Shown in pieces: positions 26,936 through 36,499 of a stretch of DNA of 64,000 bases; the stretch's first letter is position 1; the number at the start of each line of letters is the position of its first letter. Source of the DNA: Candidatus Hydrogenedens sp. (GTDB taxonomy: Bacteria; Hydrogenedentota; Hydrogenedentia; Hydrogenedentales; JAEUWI01). The DNA lies in the NCBI GenBank assembly GCA_016125095.1, contig WGMK01000005.1, positions 124,001 through 188,000 of the forward strand, read 5' to 3'. Position numbers and translations under genes: made by a program. The notes under the pieces are model-generated. The model was not told the origin of the DNA and ran no database searches. It saw nothing but the letters and a program-made list of their open reading frames with translations.

Positions 26936-27763
26936 GTGAGTTCGAGTACGGATTGGAAGCTGGACGGCAAGGTGGCGCTGGTTACCGGCGGCACGGGCGT
27001 ATTGGGCCGGGCGATGGCCGCGGGTCTGGCGAACGCGGGCGCGCAGGTGGTAATCACCGGCCGCTCGGAAGCGCGCACGCGTGACGTTGCGGCATCCGTC
27101 GCTACTGAGGGGCTGCCCGTGCAGGGCTTCGAGCTGAACGTATTCGACCGCGAGAGCATCATCGCGTGCGAGCAGCGCGTGGACCAGGAACTTGGGCCGG
27201 TTTCGATTTTGATTAACGCGGTGGGCGGAAACGATCCGGCCGCCACCACAGCGCCCGACCGGACTTTTTTCGAACTGGACCACGACGCCCTGGCGCGGGT
27301 CATCGATTTAAACCTGGCGGCTGGGTTGATACAGCCGGTGCAGGTATTCGCTAAGAGCATGGTGGAGCACGGCCAGGGCGGCTCGATTATCAATATTTCT
27401 TCAATGAGCGCACAGCGGCCACTGACCCGCGTAGCCGGCTACGGCGCGGCCAAGGCCGCCGTGGAGAATTTTACGCGCTGGCTGGCCGTGCATCTGGCGC
27501 AGGAATATGCTCCTGCGGTGCGGGTGAATGCCGTGGCCCCGGGATTTTTTCTGACCGAGCAGAACCGTTTTCTGCTGGTGAACGACTCAGGCGAGCCTAC
27601 CGAGCGCGGCCGGGCCATCATCAGCCACACGCCTTTGGGACGCTATGGTGACCCCGAGGATTTGGTGGGGGCGGTGCTCTGGCTCGCAAGCGACGCCTCG
27701 CGCTTTGTCACTGGAACCGTAATCCCGGTGGACGGCGGATTTTCCGCTTTCTCGGGCGTTTAG
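26936..27763 (+). CDS. SDR family oxidoreductase (fructuronate/mannonate reductase-like)
   Basis: 275 residues from a GTG start behind GGGAGCGG. Rossmann motif TGGTGVLGRAMA, NAVGG, catalytic Ser in NISSMSAQ and YxxxK in YGAAKAAVENF are all intact; PVDGGFSAFSGV is the typical C-terminus. The extended tail (NRFLLV, GEPTERGRAIISHTPLGRYG) closely resembles SDR-type D-mannonate oxidoreductases of hexuronate catabolism, by recall. It is followed 11 bp later by a HAD phosphatase gene, suggesting a two-gene sugar-metabolism operon. Confidence 0.88.
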   Translation: MSSSTDWKLDGKVALVTGGTGVLGRAMAAGLANAGAQVVITGRSEARTRDVAASVATEGLPVQGFELNVFDRESIIACEQRVDQELGPVSILINAVGGNDPAATTAPDRTFFELDHDALARVIDLNLAAGLIQPVQVFAKSMVEHGQGGSIINISSMSAQRPLTRVAGYGAAKAAVENFTRWLAVHLAQEYAPAVRVNAVAPGFFLTEQNRFLLVNDSGEPTERGRAIISHTPLGRYGDPEDLVGAVLWLASDASRFVTGTVIPVDGGFSAFSGV

Positions 27764-27774
27764 AGGAACTTCTG

Positions 27775-28668
27775 ATGTCTGACCCTACGCAAGCCCTGCG
27801 CGACCACCAACCGTCGCATGATTTCCTGATTTGTATCGACAGCGACGGCTGCGCGTTCGACACTATGGAGCTGAAGCACAAGGAGTGCTTCATTCCGAAC
27901 ATCATCAAGTTCTGGGGGCTGCAGCCGGTATCGAAGTTCGCGCGCGACGCGGCCGAGTTCGTGAACCTGTACAGTCAGTGGCGCGGCATCAACCGTTTTC
28001 CTGCGCTGCCGCTGACCTTCGACCTGTTGTCCGACTGGGACAAGGTGCAAGCGCGCAAGGCGGCGATTCCGCCGATTCCAAATTTGCGGCGCTGGCTGGA
28101 GACGGAATCCAAGCTGGGGAATCCCGCCCTGCAGGCCTATTGCGACGCGCACCCGGATGAGGAAGACATGCAGTGCGCGTTGGCCTGGAGCAAGGCGGTG
28201 AACGCGACTGTGGCTGATGTGGTCGGCGATGGCCTGCCCCCCTTCCCCTATGTGCGCGAGTGCCTCGATAAATCGTCCAAGGCGGCCGACATGATGGTGT
28301 GTTCGCAGACTCCCACGGCGGCGCTGACGCAGGAGTGGAGCGAGCAGGGCATTGCCGATTATGTGTTCGCGATTGCCGGGCAGGAGCTGGGCAAGAAAGG
28401 CGAGCACATTCAGTTCGCCTCCGAAGGGCGCTACCAGCCGGACCGGATTTTGATGATTGGCGATGCTCCGGGCGACCGGAAGGCCGCCGAACAGAACGGC
28501 GCGCTCTTCTTCCCCATCAACCCGGGCGAGGAAGATGTTTCGTGGAAGCGGCTGTTTGAGGAAGGCCTCGATCGGTTCTTCAACGGTACCTATCGGGGCG
28601 CCTATCAGGAAGCGCTGATCGCCGACTTCGAGCGCTTCCTGCCAGATACACCGCCTTGGAAGCGTTAA
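27775..28668 (+). CDS. HAD superfamily hydrolase
   Basis: 297 residues. HAD motif I is IDSDGCAFDTM (nucleophile Asp with Asp+2), motif II is CSQTP (Thr in place of the first Ser/Thr), the Lys of motif III is in GKKGEH and motif IV is GDAPGDRKAAE. A large helical cap (~residues 40-170) lies between motifs I and II. The likely role is dephosphorylation of a sugar phosphate or small metabolite, supported by its tight linkage to the SDR gene. Its end is 7 bp from the convergent GT-C/TPR gene. Confidence 0.87.
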   Translation: MSDPTQALRDHQPSHDFLICIDSDGCAFDTMELKHKECFIPNIIKFWGLQPVSKFARDAAEFVNLYSQWRGINRFPALPLTFDLLSDWDKVQARKAAIPPIPNLRRWLETESKLGNPALQAYCDAHPDEEDMQCALAWSKAVNATVADVVGDGLPPFPYVRECLDKSSKAADMMVCSQTPTAALTQEWSEQGIADYVFAIAGQELGKKGEHIQFASEGRYQPDRILMIGDAPGDRKAAEQNGALFFPINPGEEDVSWKRLFEEGLDRFFNGTYRGAYQEALIADFERFLPDTPPWKR

Positions 28669-28675
28669 CGCGCCT

Positions 28676-31315
28676 TTAGCTTCCGGCTGGAATCGTGATG
28701 ACGTGCCTGCCCACCGACGGCGTGCCGGTTCCTGTTAGCTTGCCTAGTTGCTCCGTGGCGTACGATTCGCCGGGCTCAAGTTGAAGCACGGCTTCGTATT
28801 GCTCTCGGGCGAGGTCGGGCAGGTTCAGCTGCAGGTAACAATCGCCCAGATTGTTGTGCGCGAGGATGTAATTGGGGTTGAGCCGCACGGCTCGCTCGAG
28901 ATGGAACCGGGCGTCGTCGAGATCGTTTTGCTGGAGCAGCAGGTAGCCCAGGTAGTTGTGCGCCTCGGTGTATTCCGGATTCTTTTCGATGGCCTTGCGG
29001 AAGCGTTCGATGGCGCGATCAGGCTCGTTGCGCTGCACATCGACAAAGCCCCAGCCGAATTCGGCGCCGGCATCGTGCGGATTCACCACGAGCGCATCGA
29101 GGTAGTGCGCGATCGCCTTGTCGTACTCGCCCTGGTGCGCGTATAGATTGCCCAGGTTTGTCCGCGTGATCGACGAGTCCGGATCGATAAGAATGGCCTG
29201 CTCGTAGGCCTCTATCGCCTGGTCGAATTGTCCCAGCGCCGCGTGCTGCAGTCCGAGGTAGTTGTAGGCGCGCGGGTTGTTGGGTTCGATCGCGATGGCG
29301 CGTTCGAAATACGGCAGGGCATCGGCCGGGCGCCCCCGCTGCGCCAGCAATTCGCCTATCAGCAGTTCGAGATCGATGTTGCCGGGGACGGCCTCCACGG
29401 CGCGCTTGCCGGCGGCCTCGGCATCGGCGAACCGGCCACGGCGCACATAGGCGCGCACAAGCGCCATGTGGGCCGGCGCAAGCGTAAAGTCGTACTTGAG
29501 AGCCGCTTCAAGGCTTTCGATTCCCTGGGGAACCCGGTCGAGCGCAAGCTGGGCTTCGCCTTTGCGATACAGGGTGAAGGCGTGCCCGGGATCAATCGCC
29601 AAGGCGCGGTCGTACCAGTTGATGGCGTTGTCGAATTCTCCCTGCACGGCGAGTGCGAAGCCCATTTCCGAGCAGACGGGAACGGAATCCTGCTGGCTCG
29701 CCTCGCGGCCGGCGTTAATCGCGAGCTTAAACTCCTCGATGGCCTTGCCGGTGTCTCCGCGGTGGCCGTAGTTCAGGCCGCGCTGGTAGTGGTAGGCCAC
29801 GGCGTCGGGGGTGTAGGGCGCCCACGCCACCCCGAAGAGAATGAACGCGACTACCAGCGCCCCTACCCAGCGGGCAAGGATGAAGTAGTCGCGTTCGCGG
29901 AGCATGAGCACAAACTGCACCAACGCAAACGCGGCAAAGAGCAGCACGAACGGAATAATCGGTACCCGGAAACGCGCAACGACGAAGAAGATGACGTGCG
30001 TGAGGAAGGATATCAGGATAAATAGGCCGGCGAGCGACAATACGCCTCCGCCCCTGGGCTCTGCCGCCGCATCAAGTCCGCTTCGACGTCCGGCGAGATA
30101 CATGAGCACGCCCACGGCCCCGAAGCTGAGGAAGACAAAGTAAGGCGGTAGAAAGCGCAATATGACCGAGTTCTGTTTTTCCAGCGCAACAATCTTGTTG
30201 GAACTGATTTCGGCCGGCCCCCAGAAGTAGAGCACCTTCTTCCAGTCGGTGGCCAAGGCCTGTGCCGGATTATTGCGGACATAGTCCCACGCAGCCCGGA
30301 TAAAGTAATTCTGCAAATCGGATTGCCCGAGGTTCTCCTCCCCTGTCTTACGCTCGAGCGCCTGCACCAACTGGGGAAAATTCATGTGAGACAGCGACGT
30401 GGACAGGCCGAACAATTCGCGGTAATCCAGGTTCGGGAAATAGCCGGTCGCCTCGGGGTTATTGCCTGCGTAAAGATTGAGTCCGCCGATGGTGCTGATG
30501 GGCACGAATTCGCCGCTGGCCAGGTAATTGCGCAGCGTGACGGGCGCGATACACAGCACGATGACCGCGCCGATGGCACCGGCGCGCATGAACCGCTCCA
30601 TCAAGGGCAATTGTCGGACGCGCCAAATCGCCCAGAGCAAGGCGAAGGGATAGAACAGAATGATTTCCGTGCGCATGAGCGCGAGCAGGCCGAGAATCAG
30701 CCCCGTGAATCCGGCGCGGCGGTAGGAGGGATTGGCAGACCAATCCAGCGCGAGATTCATGAGCGCGAGCAACAGCAATACCGTCAAGGCAGGCTCGTTC
30801 AGCTCGCTCTCGAAGAAGATGAAAATCCAGTAGGTGGACATGAGGAATGCGGCAAGCAGGCCGATGGACTCGGAAAAGACCCGTCGGCCCAAGCGATACA
30901 GCAAGAGACAGCTGACCAAGCCCGCCGCAATTTGCACGAGCCGCACCGCAGTGAAGCTCGTCCCCGTGAGCAAATAGATAAACGCCAGAAAGAAGGGATA
31001 CGCGGGGGGCCGTACATAGGGCGTAGTGGCTAGATGGGGATCCGGATCACCAGGCGGAGGCGTGGTATCGCCCGTGAGGATGGCGCGTGCCCAGTAGTGC
31101 TTGAAGGCAGCGTCAGCAGAAGGACTGTCGAAATCAGGCTGCGTGCGTATCTCTGCCAGATGACCCAATCGAAGCAAGGCGCCGAGCAAAATAATGGCAG
31201 CAAGAATTAGCGCGGAGGTGCGCGGAATACCCGCAAGAAATCCCCCGCTGGCTTTCGATTCTTCGGGGGGGGCATGGCCCGGCTCGTGCTGTGATTTCTT
31301 GCGTTGCTTCGCCAT
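28676..31315 (-). CDS. GT-C-type membrane glycosyltransferase fused to TPR domain
   Basis: About 879 residues from MAKQRKKSQHE. The N-terminal ~500 residues have about ten transmembrane helices with the first-loop pattern of PMT/ArnT-like GT-C enzymes (acidic PDFDSPSADAAF before helix 2, RPPAYPFFLAFIYLL). The C-terminal ~370 residues contain roughly nine TPRs with canonical spacing (NPRAYNYLGLQHAALGQFD, SSITRTNLGNLYAHQGEYD). Enzyme-TPR fusions occur in some PMT-family proteins and may assemble substrates or complexes. Activity is inferred from fold only. The start at 31315 is preferred over an upstream start at 31387. Confidence 0.85.
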   Translation of the reverse strand: MAKQRKKSQHEPGHAPPEESKASGGFLAGIPRTSALILAAIILLGALLRLGHLAEIRTQPDFDSPSADAAFKHYWARAILTGDTTPPPGDPDPHLATTPYVRPPAYPFFLAFIYLLTGTSFTAVRLVQIAAGLVSCLLLYRLGRRVFSESIGLLAAFLMSTYWIFIFFESELNEPALTVLLLLALMNLALDWSANPSYRRAGFTGLILGLLALMRTEIILFYPFALLWAIWRVRQLPLMERFMRAGAIGAVIVLCIAPVTLRNYLASGEFVPISTIGGLNLYAGNNPEATGYFPNLDYRELFGLSTSLSHMNFPQLVQALERKTGEENLGQSDLQNYFIRAAWDYVRNNPAQALATDWKKVLYFWGPAEISSNKIVALEKQNSVILRFLPPYFVFLSFGAVGVLMYLAGRRSGLDAAAEPRGGGVLSLAGLFILISFLTHVIFFVVARFRVPIIPFVLLFAAFALVQFVLMLRERDYFILARWVGALVVAFILFGVAWAPYTPDAVAYHYQRGLNYGHRGDTGKAIEEFKLAINAGREASQQDSVPVCSEMGFALAVQGEFDNAINWYDRALAIDPGHAFTLYRKGEAQLALDRVPQGIESLEAALKYDFTLAPAHMALVRAYVRRGRFADAEAAGKRAVEAVPGNIDLELLIGELLAQRGRPADALPYFERAIAIEPNNPRAYNYLGLQHAALGQFDQAIEAYEQAILIDPDSSITRTNLGNLYAHQGEYDKAIAHYLDALVVNPHDAGAEFGWGFVDVQRNEPDRAIERFRKAIEKNPEYTEAHNYLGYLLLQQNDLDDARFHLERAVRLNPNYILAHNNLGDCYLQLNLPDLAREQYEAVLQLEPGESYATEQLGKLTGTGTPSVGRHVITIPAGS

Positions 31316-31442
31316 GAGGCGTTCGGGACTCCGAATAGAAGGAAGCGCAAAATGTCCTGCGGCGCTTCCAGCCCAAAGAGACTGCACTGTATCCGATTGT
31401 CGCGCATCGACGCAACCGCCGGGAGCGACACACCCAAAAGAA

Positions 31443-31474
31443 TCGGGGCCGCCGATGTTTATCGGCGGCCCCGA
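31443..31474 (-). terminator. Rho-independent terminator for the Gly-rich surface protein gene
   Basis: A perfect 14-bp inverted repeat (TCGGGGCCGCCGAT / ATCGGCGGCCCCGA) with a 4-nt loop, 36 bp past the stop at 31510. On the minus strand it is followed by the U-rich TTCTTTT. The 194-bp gap between genes (31316-31509) holds nothing else I can identify. Confidence 0.85.
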
Positions 31475-31509
31475 GGGGACGTTTATTCAGACGCTAGCGC
31501 GTCTTGTCG

Positions 31510-34500
31510 TTACTTCCGGCGACGGAGCGCAAGCGCACCGCCAACCGCACTGACGAGGGCCAGCACACCGAGACCGATGCCACCGCCAACCGGCAGGCCT
31601 TCGATCACCGTCAGCACCCACGGCAGCGACTGCGACTCAGGCGCGCTGAGGTCGCTACCGGCGTCCGTCACTTCAATCTGGTACAGACCAGCGTCAGCGA
31701 AGGTCGCAGGGTTAAGCGTGAAGGTGTCGGTGACCTGCGCCGGGGTAAGCGGCTGGAAGGCCTTGCTGCCGTCGTCACGCGTCCACTCGAAGTCGAACGG
31801 CGGGATACCACCGTCGAACTCGACCGGCGTGCTGAACGGCTGACCGTCGCGCGCTTCGGTGTTCGGCACATTCAGGCCATTCAGGTGCGCGGCAATCAGG
31901 ATGTCGATGCTGTTGGACGACGGGGTCGTGCCGCTGACATCGGTAACCGTAGCCGTGACCGTACCGCTGAGGGCCGAAGCCGGCAGCGTCAGTTCACCCG
32001 TGGTGCCATTGACCACGCCACCCAGAGTGGTGAAGTTGTCACCATCCAGGAACCAGGCGAAGGTCTGCGGCAGGAAGCCACCGGTGACGCTCAGCTCGAG
32101 GGTCGGCAGCGCGTCATCCACGTAGCGGCTGAAGCCGGACGAGGTGATGCTCAGCGCGACCGGATCGGCCGTCGTGATGCCGGCCGGGTTCGACGTCGCG
32201 GTCTTCACGCCGCTGTCGCCGCCCGCGTCAGACACCACCACGTCAATGTCGGTGCCGTCGTCAGACGAACCAACCACGAGGCTCAGCGAGTTCTGGTCCG
32301 GGGCACCGAGCGAAACGGTGTCCTGGCGCCAATCGTAGCTGAGCGGCGGGTAACCGCCCGAAGCCGTCACGGAGAAGTTCGCCGTGCTGCCGTTGTAGCC
32401 GGTGTAGTCAGCCGGATCCGAAACGGTCGGCAGGTCGCGAACGTCGACGCTCGCTACGTTGCTGTTGACCGTGTCGGTGTTCTGGTCGGTGGCCTTGGCC
32501 TGGTAAGTGCCAATGTCACCGGCATCCGCCGTACCGAGGTTCAGCGAGGTCGGGGTCAGTTCGCCGACGCCAGCCGCGGTGAAGACCGGCGTACCGCCGC
32601 CGTTCTTGTACCAGTTGACCGTGTACGGCGGCGTGCCGCCCAGGAACTCAGCCGTGAGCGAGATGCTCTCGCCCGTGTACGCCTTGACGTCGTCCACTGT
32701 GCCGTTGGTGTTCAGCACGTTGACGATGGTCAGCTGCGACGACGGCGAGGTCTTCGAGCTGAAGCCCGGCGTCGGGGTCGGCGCGCTGTCAGTCACCTGG
32801 CAGCGGTAGTTACCTTCGAGCTCCGCGATGTCCGTCGTGGTGATGGACAGCGTGGCGGTGTTTTCACCCGACACGTACTGGTGCGGGCCGGTGCCCAGAC
32901 CGCTGTCAAGCGTGATCCACGTACCCGGGTTCGTCGCCTGCTCGAGTTCCCACTGGAAGTTGCGCGGCGTCACACCACCGGTCACGTTTACCGTGATCTG
33001 GTGCACGTCGCCGCGGTTCACCGTGGCACCCGGGGTCGGGCTAACGGTCGGATTGCTCAGGCCGTTCACCACGATCAGGTTGATTTCAGCCGAGTCGGCA
33101 GCCGCATCCGGCGTCGCGTCGGTAATGCGGCACTTGTAGAGGCCGGCACTCGCGAGCGTCGCAAGGAAGCTGATTTCGCCGTCGGTCTGGCTGAGCGGCG
33201 TGAAGCTCGAGCCGTTACGCAGCCAGGTGTACACGTAAGGCGCAAGACCTTCCACCTCGTCGGCAACCATGAAGACCGCCGTCGAGTTGTACACCGTGTT
33301 GGTTCCGGTAGAGGTCGTCTTCAGACCGTCGATCGTCGTGTTGAACGTGCCATCCACCGGACGCAGCAGCGAGCCCAGACGGGTGAAGTCAACGACGGGC
33401 GGCAGGTCGACATTCGCGACGGTCGTCGTGAAGGTCGTGCCAGGAGCAAGGTCCGTCTGCGGGATAAGCACCGGACCATTGCCGACGTCAATCGTGACAT
33501 TCTTCAGGGTCTTGCCAGCGTTGTTCACGATGAACAGCTGGGCAAAGCCGTCGTACACACCGCCGTCGGTGCCGCTCTCAAGCAGCGTTACTTCCAGACG
33601 CGGATCCGCGCCGGTCGCTTCGGCTGCTACCTGCGCTGCGTTCCAGGACGTTCCGTTGGCGATCGTGCCTTCGGTCGCCGCGCCGCCGTCCAGCTCACCG
33701 ATCTTCGGGTTGCTGCCGGCCGGGTACCACGTGGTCGCGCCGTTAAGCTGCGCGACGTTCGTCGTGCGGCCCAGACGCGTACCGCCGGTGTTCAGCGTCG
33801 GGGCAGCCGCAGCAGCGGTCGCCGAGGCGCTGGACGCCGAGGAGTTGGAGATAAGCGTGACAACGCCGGTCTCGGCCGAGTTGCTGCCCGCGGTCACCGA
33901 GGCCGAAGCCGCGAGAATGACCGAACCGTGCAGCTTCACCATGCCGGGCGTGCCTTCGCCGCCGTCGCCGCCGGCACCGGACGTACCCGAGGAACCACCC
34001 TGACCGCCTGCACCACCAGCGCCGCCAGCGATAGCGGTACCGCCCGCGCCGCCGGAATTGTCGTTCTGAACGATACAGTAGTTACCGCCATCCTTCGTGT
34101 ACCACGAACCGATGGTGGAGTTCGCACCAGCCGCGCCGGCGCCGCCACCCGGGGCACCCGCCACGCCGCTGCCACCGGCAACCGCGCCCGAGGCGGCGCC
34201 GCCAACGACCGAAGCGCCAGCCGACACATCGACCGAGCCCGCGAAGTTTAGCAGGCCCTGAGCAGCCAGCAGTACCGCGCCGCCGCCGTTACCACCGGCA
34301 CCGCCATTGCCGCCAGCAGCGGCCGTGCCGCCGACGCCACCGAGGCCGCCCGCGCCACCGATGCCACCGGAGGCACCGTCTTCACCGCGACCGTCCACCG
34401 GCGTACCGGGGAACGGGGGCTGCGCCACCGGAGCCGGACAGTCGTTAATCGCTTCCATACCGCCGCCGCCGCCGCCGCCAGCACCGCCAGCGCCGCCGCC

Positions 34501-35478
34501 GCCCTGGCCGCCGCCCTGGCCGCCAGCGCCCTGACCACCGCCGCCGCCGGAACCACCGCCAGCGCCCGCAACAAGGTCAAGCGTATTCGCCGCGACGCCG
34601 AAAGCAGCATCGCCGCCGTCGCCGCCGTCACCAGCATTGCCGCCGTTCGCCCCCACGTCGCCCGCGGTACCATCGCCGGCCGTGCCGGAGGCATTGCCAC
34701 CGACGCTGCCGTCGGCGCTCTGCTGCGAGGAACCCACCGCGCCGGGCGTACCCAGCGTCGTGGCGCCCGCGCCGAAGTTGCTCAGCGCGCTACCCGCGAC
34801 GCCAGCCGCGCCCAGCGAACCCGCTGCGCCAGCTGCGTTAGAGGCGTTAGCACCAGTCGTACCGCTACCCAGCGCGCCGATACCGCCAGCCGCGCCGGCC
34901 TGACCGTCGCTGCCAGCCGTACCGCTTGAGCCGTCGGCACCAGCGCCACCGGTACCGCCGATGCCGCCGCTGGCCGAACCGAGGCCGCCGGTACCACCGG
35001 TACCGACCGCGCCGCCGCCGCCAGCGGCTGAGCCGCCAGCACCGCCGCCGCCGCCGGACGAACCGCCGGCCGCAGTCGCGCCGCCAGCGCCGCCGCCAGC
35101 CTTACCGTCCGACGCGTCGATCGTGGCGGAGGAGCTCCACACGATGTCGTTCGCCGAAACGATGGCGGCCGGGCGATTGCCGGTGACCGTAATCGTGGTG
35201 GTGCCCGTCACATCAACACTATTGAAGCGGAACACAGCAACGCCGTTGCCTTCGCCCGCCTCGATATCGGCATTGAATGTCGACGAACCGTCGAACAAGG
35301 TGCCCGCAGTCGTGTCGATGGTTATAGCACCATTGTTCACGCTGAGCGCGCCTTGCGGACCCGAGCCGTCGGCCGGGTCGTACACGTCCGCAGATGCCGG
35401 CAACGCCGCCATTGCGAACAGGAACGCCCCCGCTAAAGCGGAAACGCCCCATTTCTTAAAGCCACTAGAAGTACCCAC
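31510..35478 (-). CDS. Gly-rich / Ig-like surface protein with C-terminal membrane anchor
   Basis: 1322 residues. Start is GTG at 35478, chosen because GGGAGG lies 9 nt upstream and it gives a clean signal peptide (FKKWGVSALAGAFLFAMAALPASA, cleavage near residue 30). Residues ~100-500 are low-complexity Gly/Ala repeats of GGxGG type. Residues ~800-1290 hold about six Ig-like or PKD-like repeats with a GGxPPxxxxW-type motif (LGGTPPYTVNWYKN, SGGYPPLSYDWRQD, FDGGIPPFDFEWTRD). The C-terminus is LPVGGG, a hydrophobic helix and basic ALRRRK, resembling CTERM sorting signals. Likely a large outer-surface or exopolymer-associated adhesin. No partner exosortase is visible. Confidence 0.85.
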   Translation of the reverse strand: MGTSSGFKKWGVSALAGAFLFAMAALPASADVYDPADGSGPQGALSVNNGAITIDTTAGTLFDGSSTFNADIEAGEGNGVAVFRFNSVDVTGTTTITVTGNRPAAIVSANDIVWSSSATIDASDGKAGGGAGGATAAGGSSGGGGGAGGSAAGGGGAVGTGGTGGLGSASGGIGGTGGAGADGSSGTAGSDGQAGAAGGIGALGSGTTGANASNAAGAAGSLGAAGVAGSALSNFGAGATTLGTPGAVGSSQQSADGSVGGNASGTAGDGTAGDVGANGGNAGDGGDGGDAAFGVAANTLDLVAGAGGGSGGGGGQGAGGQGGGQGGGGAGGAGGGGGGGMEAINDCPAPVAQPPFPGTPVDGRGEDGASGGIGGAGGLGGVGGTAAAGGNGGAGGNGGGAVLLAAQGLLNFAGSVDVSAGASVVGGAASGAVAGGSGVAGAPGGGAGAAGANSTIGSWYTKDGGNYCIVQNDNSGGAGGTAIAGGAGGAGGQGGSSGTSGAGGDGGEGTPGMVKLHGSVILAASASVTAGSNSAETGVVTLISNSSASSASATAAAAAPTLNTGGTRLGRTTNVAQLNGATTWYPAGSNPKIGELDGGAATEGTIANGTSWNAAQVAAEATGADPRLEVTLLESGTDGGVYDGFAQLFIVNNAGKTLKNVTIDVGNGPVLIPQTDLAPGTTFTTTVANVDLPPVVDFTRLGSLLRPVDGTFNTTIDGLKTTSTGTNTVYNSTAVFMVADEVEGLAPYVYTWLRNGSSFTPLSQTDGEISFLATLASAGLYKCRITDATPDAAADSAEINLIVVNGLSNPTVSPTPGATVNRGDVHQITVNVTGGVTPRNFQWELEQATNPGTWITLDSGLGTGPHQYVSGENTATLSITTTDIAELEGNYRCQVTDSAPTPTPGFSSKTSPSSQLTIVNVLNTNGTVDDVKAYTGESISLTAEFLGGTPPYTVNWYKNGGGTPVFTAAGVGELTPTSLNLGTADAGDIGTYQAKATDQNTDTVNSNVASVDVRDLPTVSDPADYTGYNGSTANFSVTASGGYPPLSYDWRQDTVSLGAPDQNSLSLVVGSSDDGTDIDVVVSDAGGDSGVKTATSNPAGITTADPVALSITSSGFSRYVDDALPTLELSVTGGFLPQTFAWFLDGDNFTTLGGVVNGTTGELTLPASALSGTVTATVTDVSGTTPSSNSIDILIAAHLNGLNVPNTEARDGQPFSTPVEFDGGIPPFDFEWTRDDGSKAFQPLTPAQVTDTFTLNPATFADAGLYQIEVTDAGSDLSAPESQSLPWVLTVIEGLPVGGGIGLGVLALVSAVGGALALRRRK

Positions 35479-35552
35479 GTCTTCGGTCCTCCCTCTGGCG
35501 CACCCGCGCGCCTGGTTCAAAAAATCCCTCAACACAGCCAAATAATTCCTAT

Positions 35553-35642
35553 CTACAGACCAACCAGAGCGACTGCCTCGTCTTGCTCTGGATCAATAAC
35601 AGCGGGCCCGCCAGCAGATAAATTGAGATTACCCAAGGCCAT
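35553..35642 (-). CDS. Possible 29-residue upstream peptide
   Basis: An ATG at 35642 preceded by GGGGAAAGGTA opens a 29-codon frame encoding MALGNLNLSAGG through VALVGL. It lies in the ~280-nt leader of the Gly-rich surface protein gene. The size and position fit a regulatory leader peptide, but coincidence is possible. No homologue is recognised. Confidence 0.3.
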   Translation of the reverse strand: MALGNLNLSAGGPAVIDPEQDEAVALVGL

Positions 35643-35753
35643 TACCTTTCCCCAGCGATAGTCCTGCTTGCCGTGTATCGTAGCCGAATCCCTCCGTGCT
35701 GTCAACCCCCTCTTACCGAAAAAATCATTAAATTTGTCCGAGTGATGGTATAA

Positions 35754-35783
35754 ATAATGCGAATTGTGTCGACACATTGTAAA
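35754..35783 (-). promoter_or_regulatory. Promoter with palindromic operator in its spacer (Gly-rich gene)
   Basis: On the minus strand TTTACA (35783-35778) and CATTAT (35759-35754) are separated by 18 bp. The spacer contains the perfect 12-bp palindrome TGTGTCGACACA (35765-35776). The promoter lies just 3 bp past the Nudix gene stop, giving the surface protein its own transcription start and a leader of ~270 nt. A repressor bound at the palindrome would block RNA polymerase; the regulator is unknown. Confidence 0.5.
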
Positions 35784-35785
35784 AT

Positions 35786-36307
35786 TTAAGTAACATGATG
35801 CTGCAACTTCATCAATAGGACCAGCGTTTTGGCATCCCGTAGGTCGCCTTTGGCTGCCCGCTCCAGTGCTTCTTGTAATGGCAACCGGACAATCTCGATT
35901 CGCTCTTCCGTTTCCGGCTTTGCTTCGCCAAGATGCGAATTCAGCGCGAGGTAGAGATGAATGCGCTCACTGCAAAACCCGACTGTGCCATAGATGTACC
36001 CCAATTCAACGAGTCCCGCAGCTTGCAGGCCCGTTTCCTCGAGCAGCTCAATCCGTGCGCGCTCCAACGGCGTGTCGCCCGGCTCCAGCTTACCTGCAGG
36101 CGCTTCCAGCACATATTCGCCCACGGCAATGCGATATTGGCGCACCAGCGTCACATGAGACCCATCATACGGAAGTACGCAGACGCCCCCCCCATGCTCC
36201 ACTACTTCCCGATAGGCCGGCCGGCCATCGTCCAATTCGATCTGCCCCGCGATTACGCGGATTATCCGGCCATCAAACTTCGTCTCGGGCTGAATCCAGC
36301 GTTCCAT
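35786..36307 (-). CDS. Nudix hydrolase, ADP-ribose pyrophosphatase-like
   Basis: 173 residues. The Nudix box runs GKLEPGDTPLERARIELLEETG: the catalytic EE pair is intact, but the usual first Glu reads Asp and the Arg of REUxEE reads Ile. Upstream PAG and VVEHGGGVCVLPYD match ADP-ribose pyrophosphatases such as NudF. The family cleaves ADP-ribose to AMP and ribose-5-phosphate. It sits alone between divergent and convergent neighbours; the downstream gene has its own promoter starting 3 bp after this stop. Confidence 0.87.
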   Translation of the reverse strand: MERWIQPETKFDGRIIRVIAGQIELDDGRPAYREVVEHGGGVCVLPYDGSHVTLVRQYRIAVGEYVLEAPAGKLEPGDTPLERARIELLEETGLQAAGLVELGYIYGTVGFCSERIHLYLALNSHLGEAKPETEERIEIVRLPLQEALERAAKGDLRDAKTLVLLMKLQHHVT

Positions 36308-36499
36308 CGTTGCCTTTCATCGTCCTATGCACAAAGCATACCTTCAGTCGCTTTCTCAGGAGTGTACACAACCGTCCGAAGAACGATACAGCTCGGCTCC
36401 TCATCGCGCCTGAATACTACTGCTTCACAATACCCGGTCTTGCGGCTGCCTGGGCGGCCGCGCAGCATGGTCGCGATCCGCGACAAGGGAGTCATACAG

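Noticed and set aside
31504..34251. A 915-codon plus-strand frame rich in Arg.
   Set aside because: It is a shadow of the Gly-rich/Ig-like gene; composition is that of antisense GC-rich sequence.
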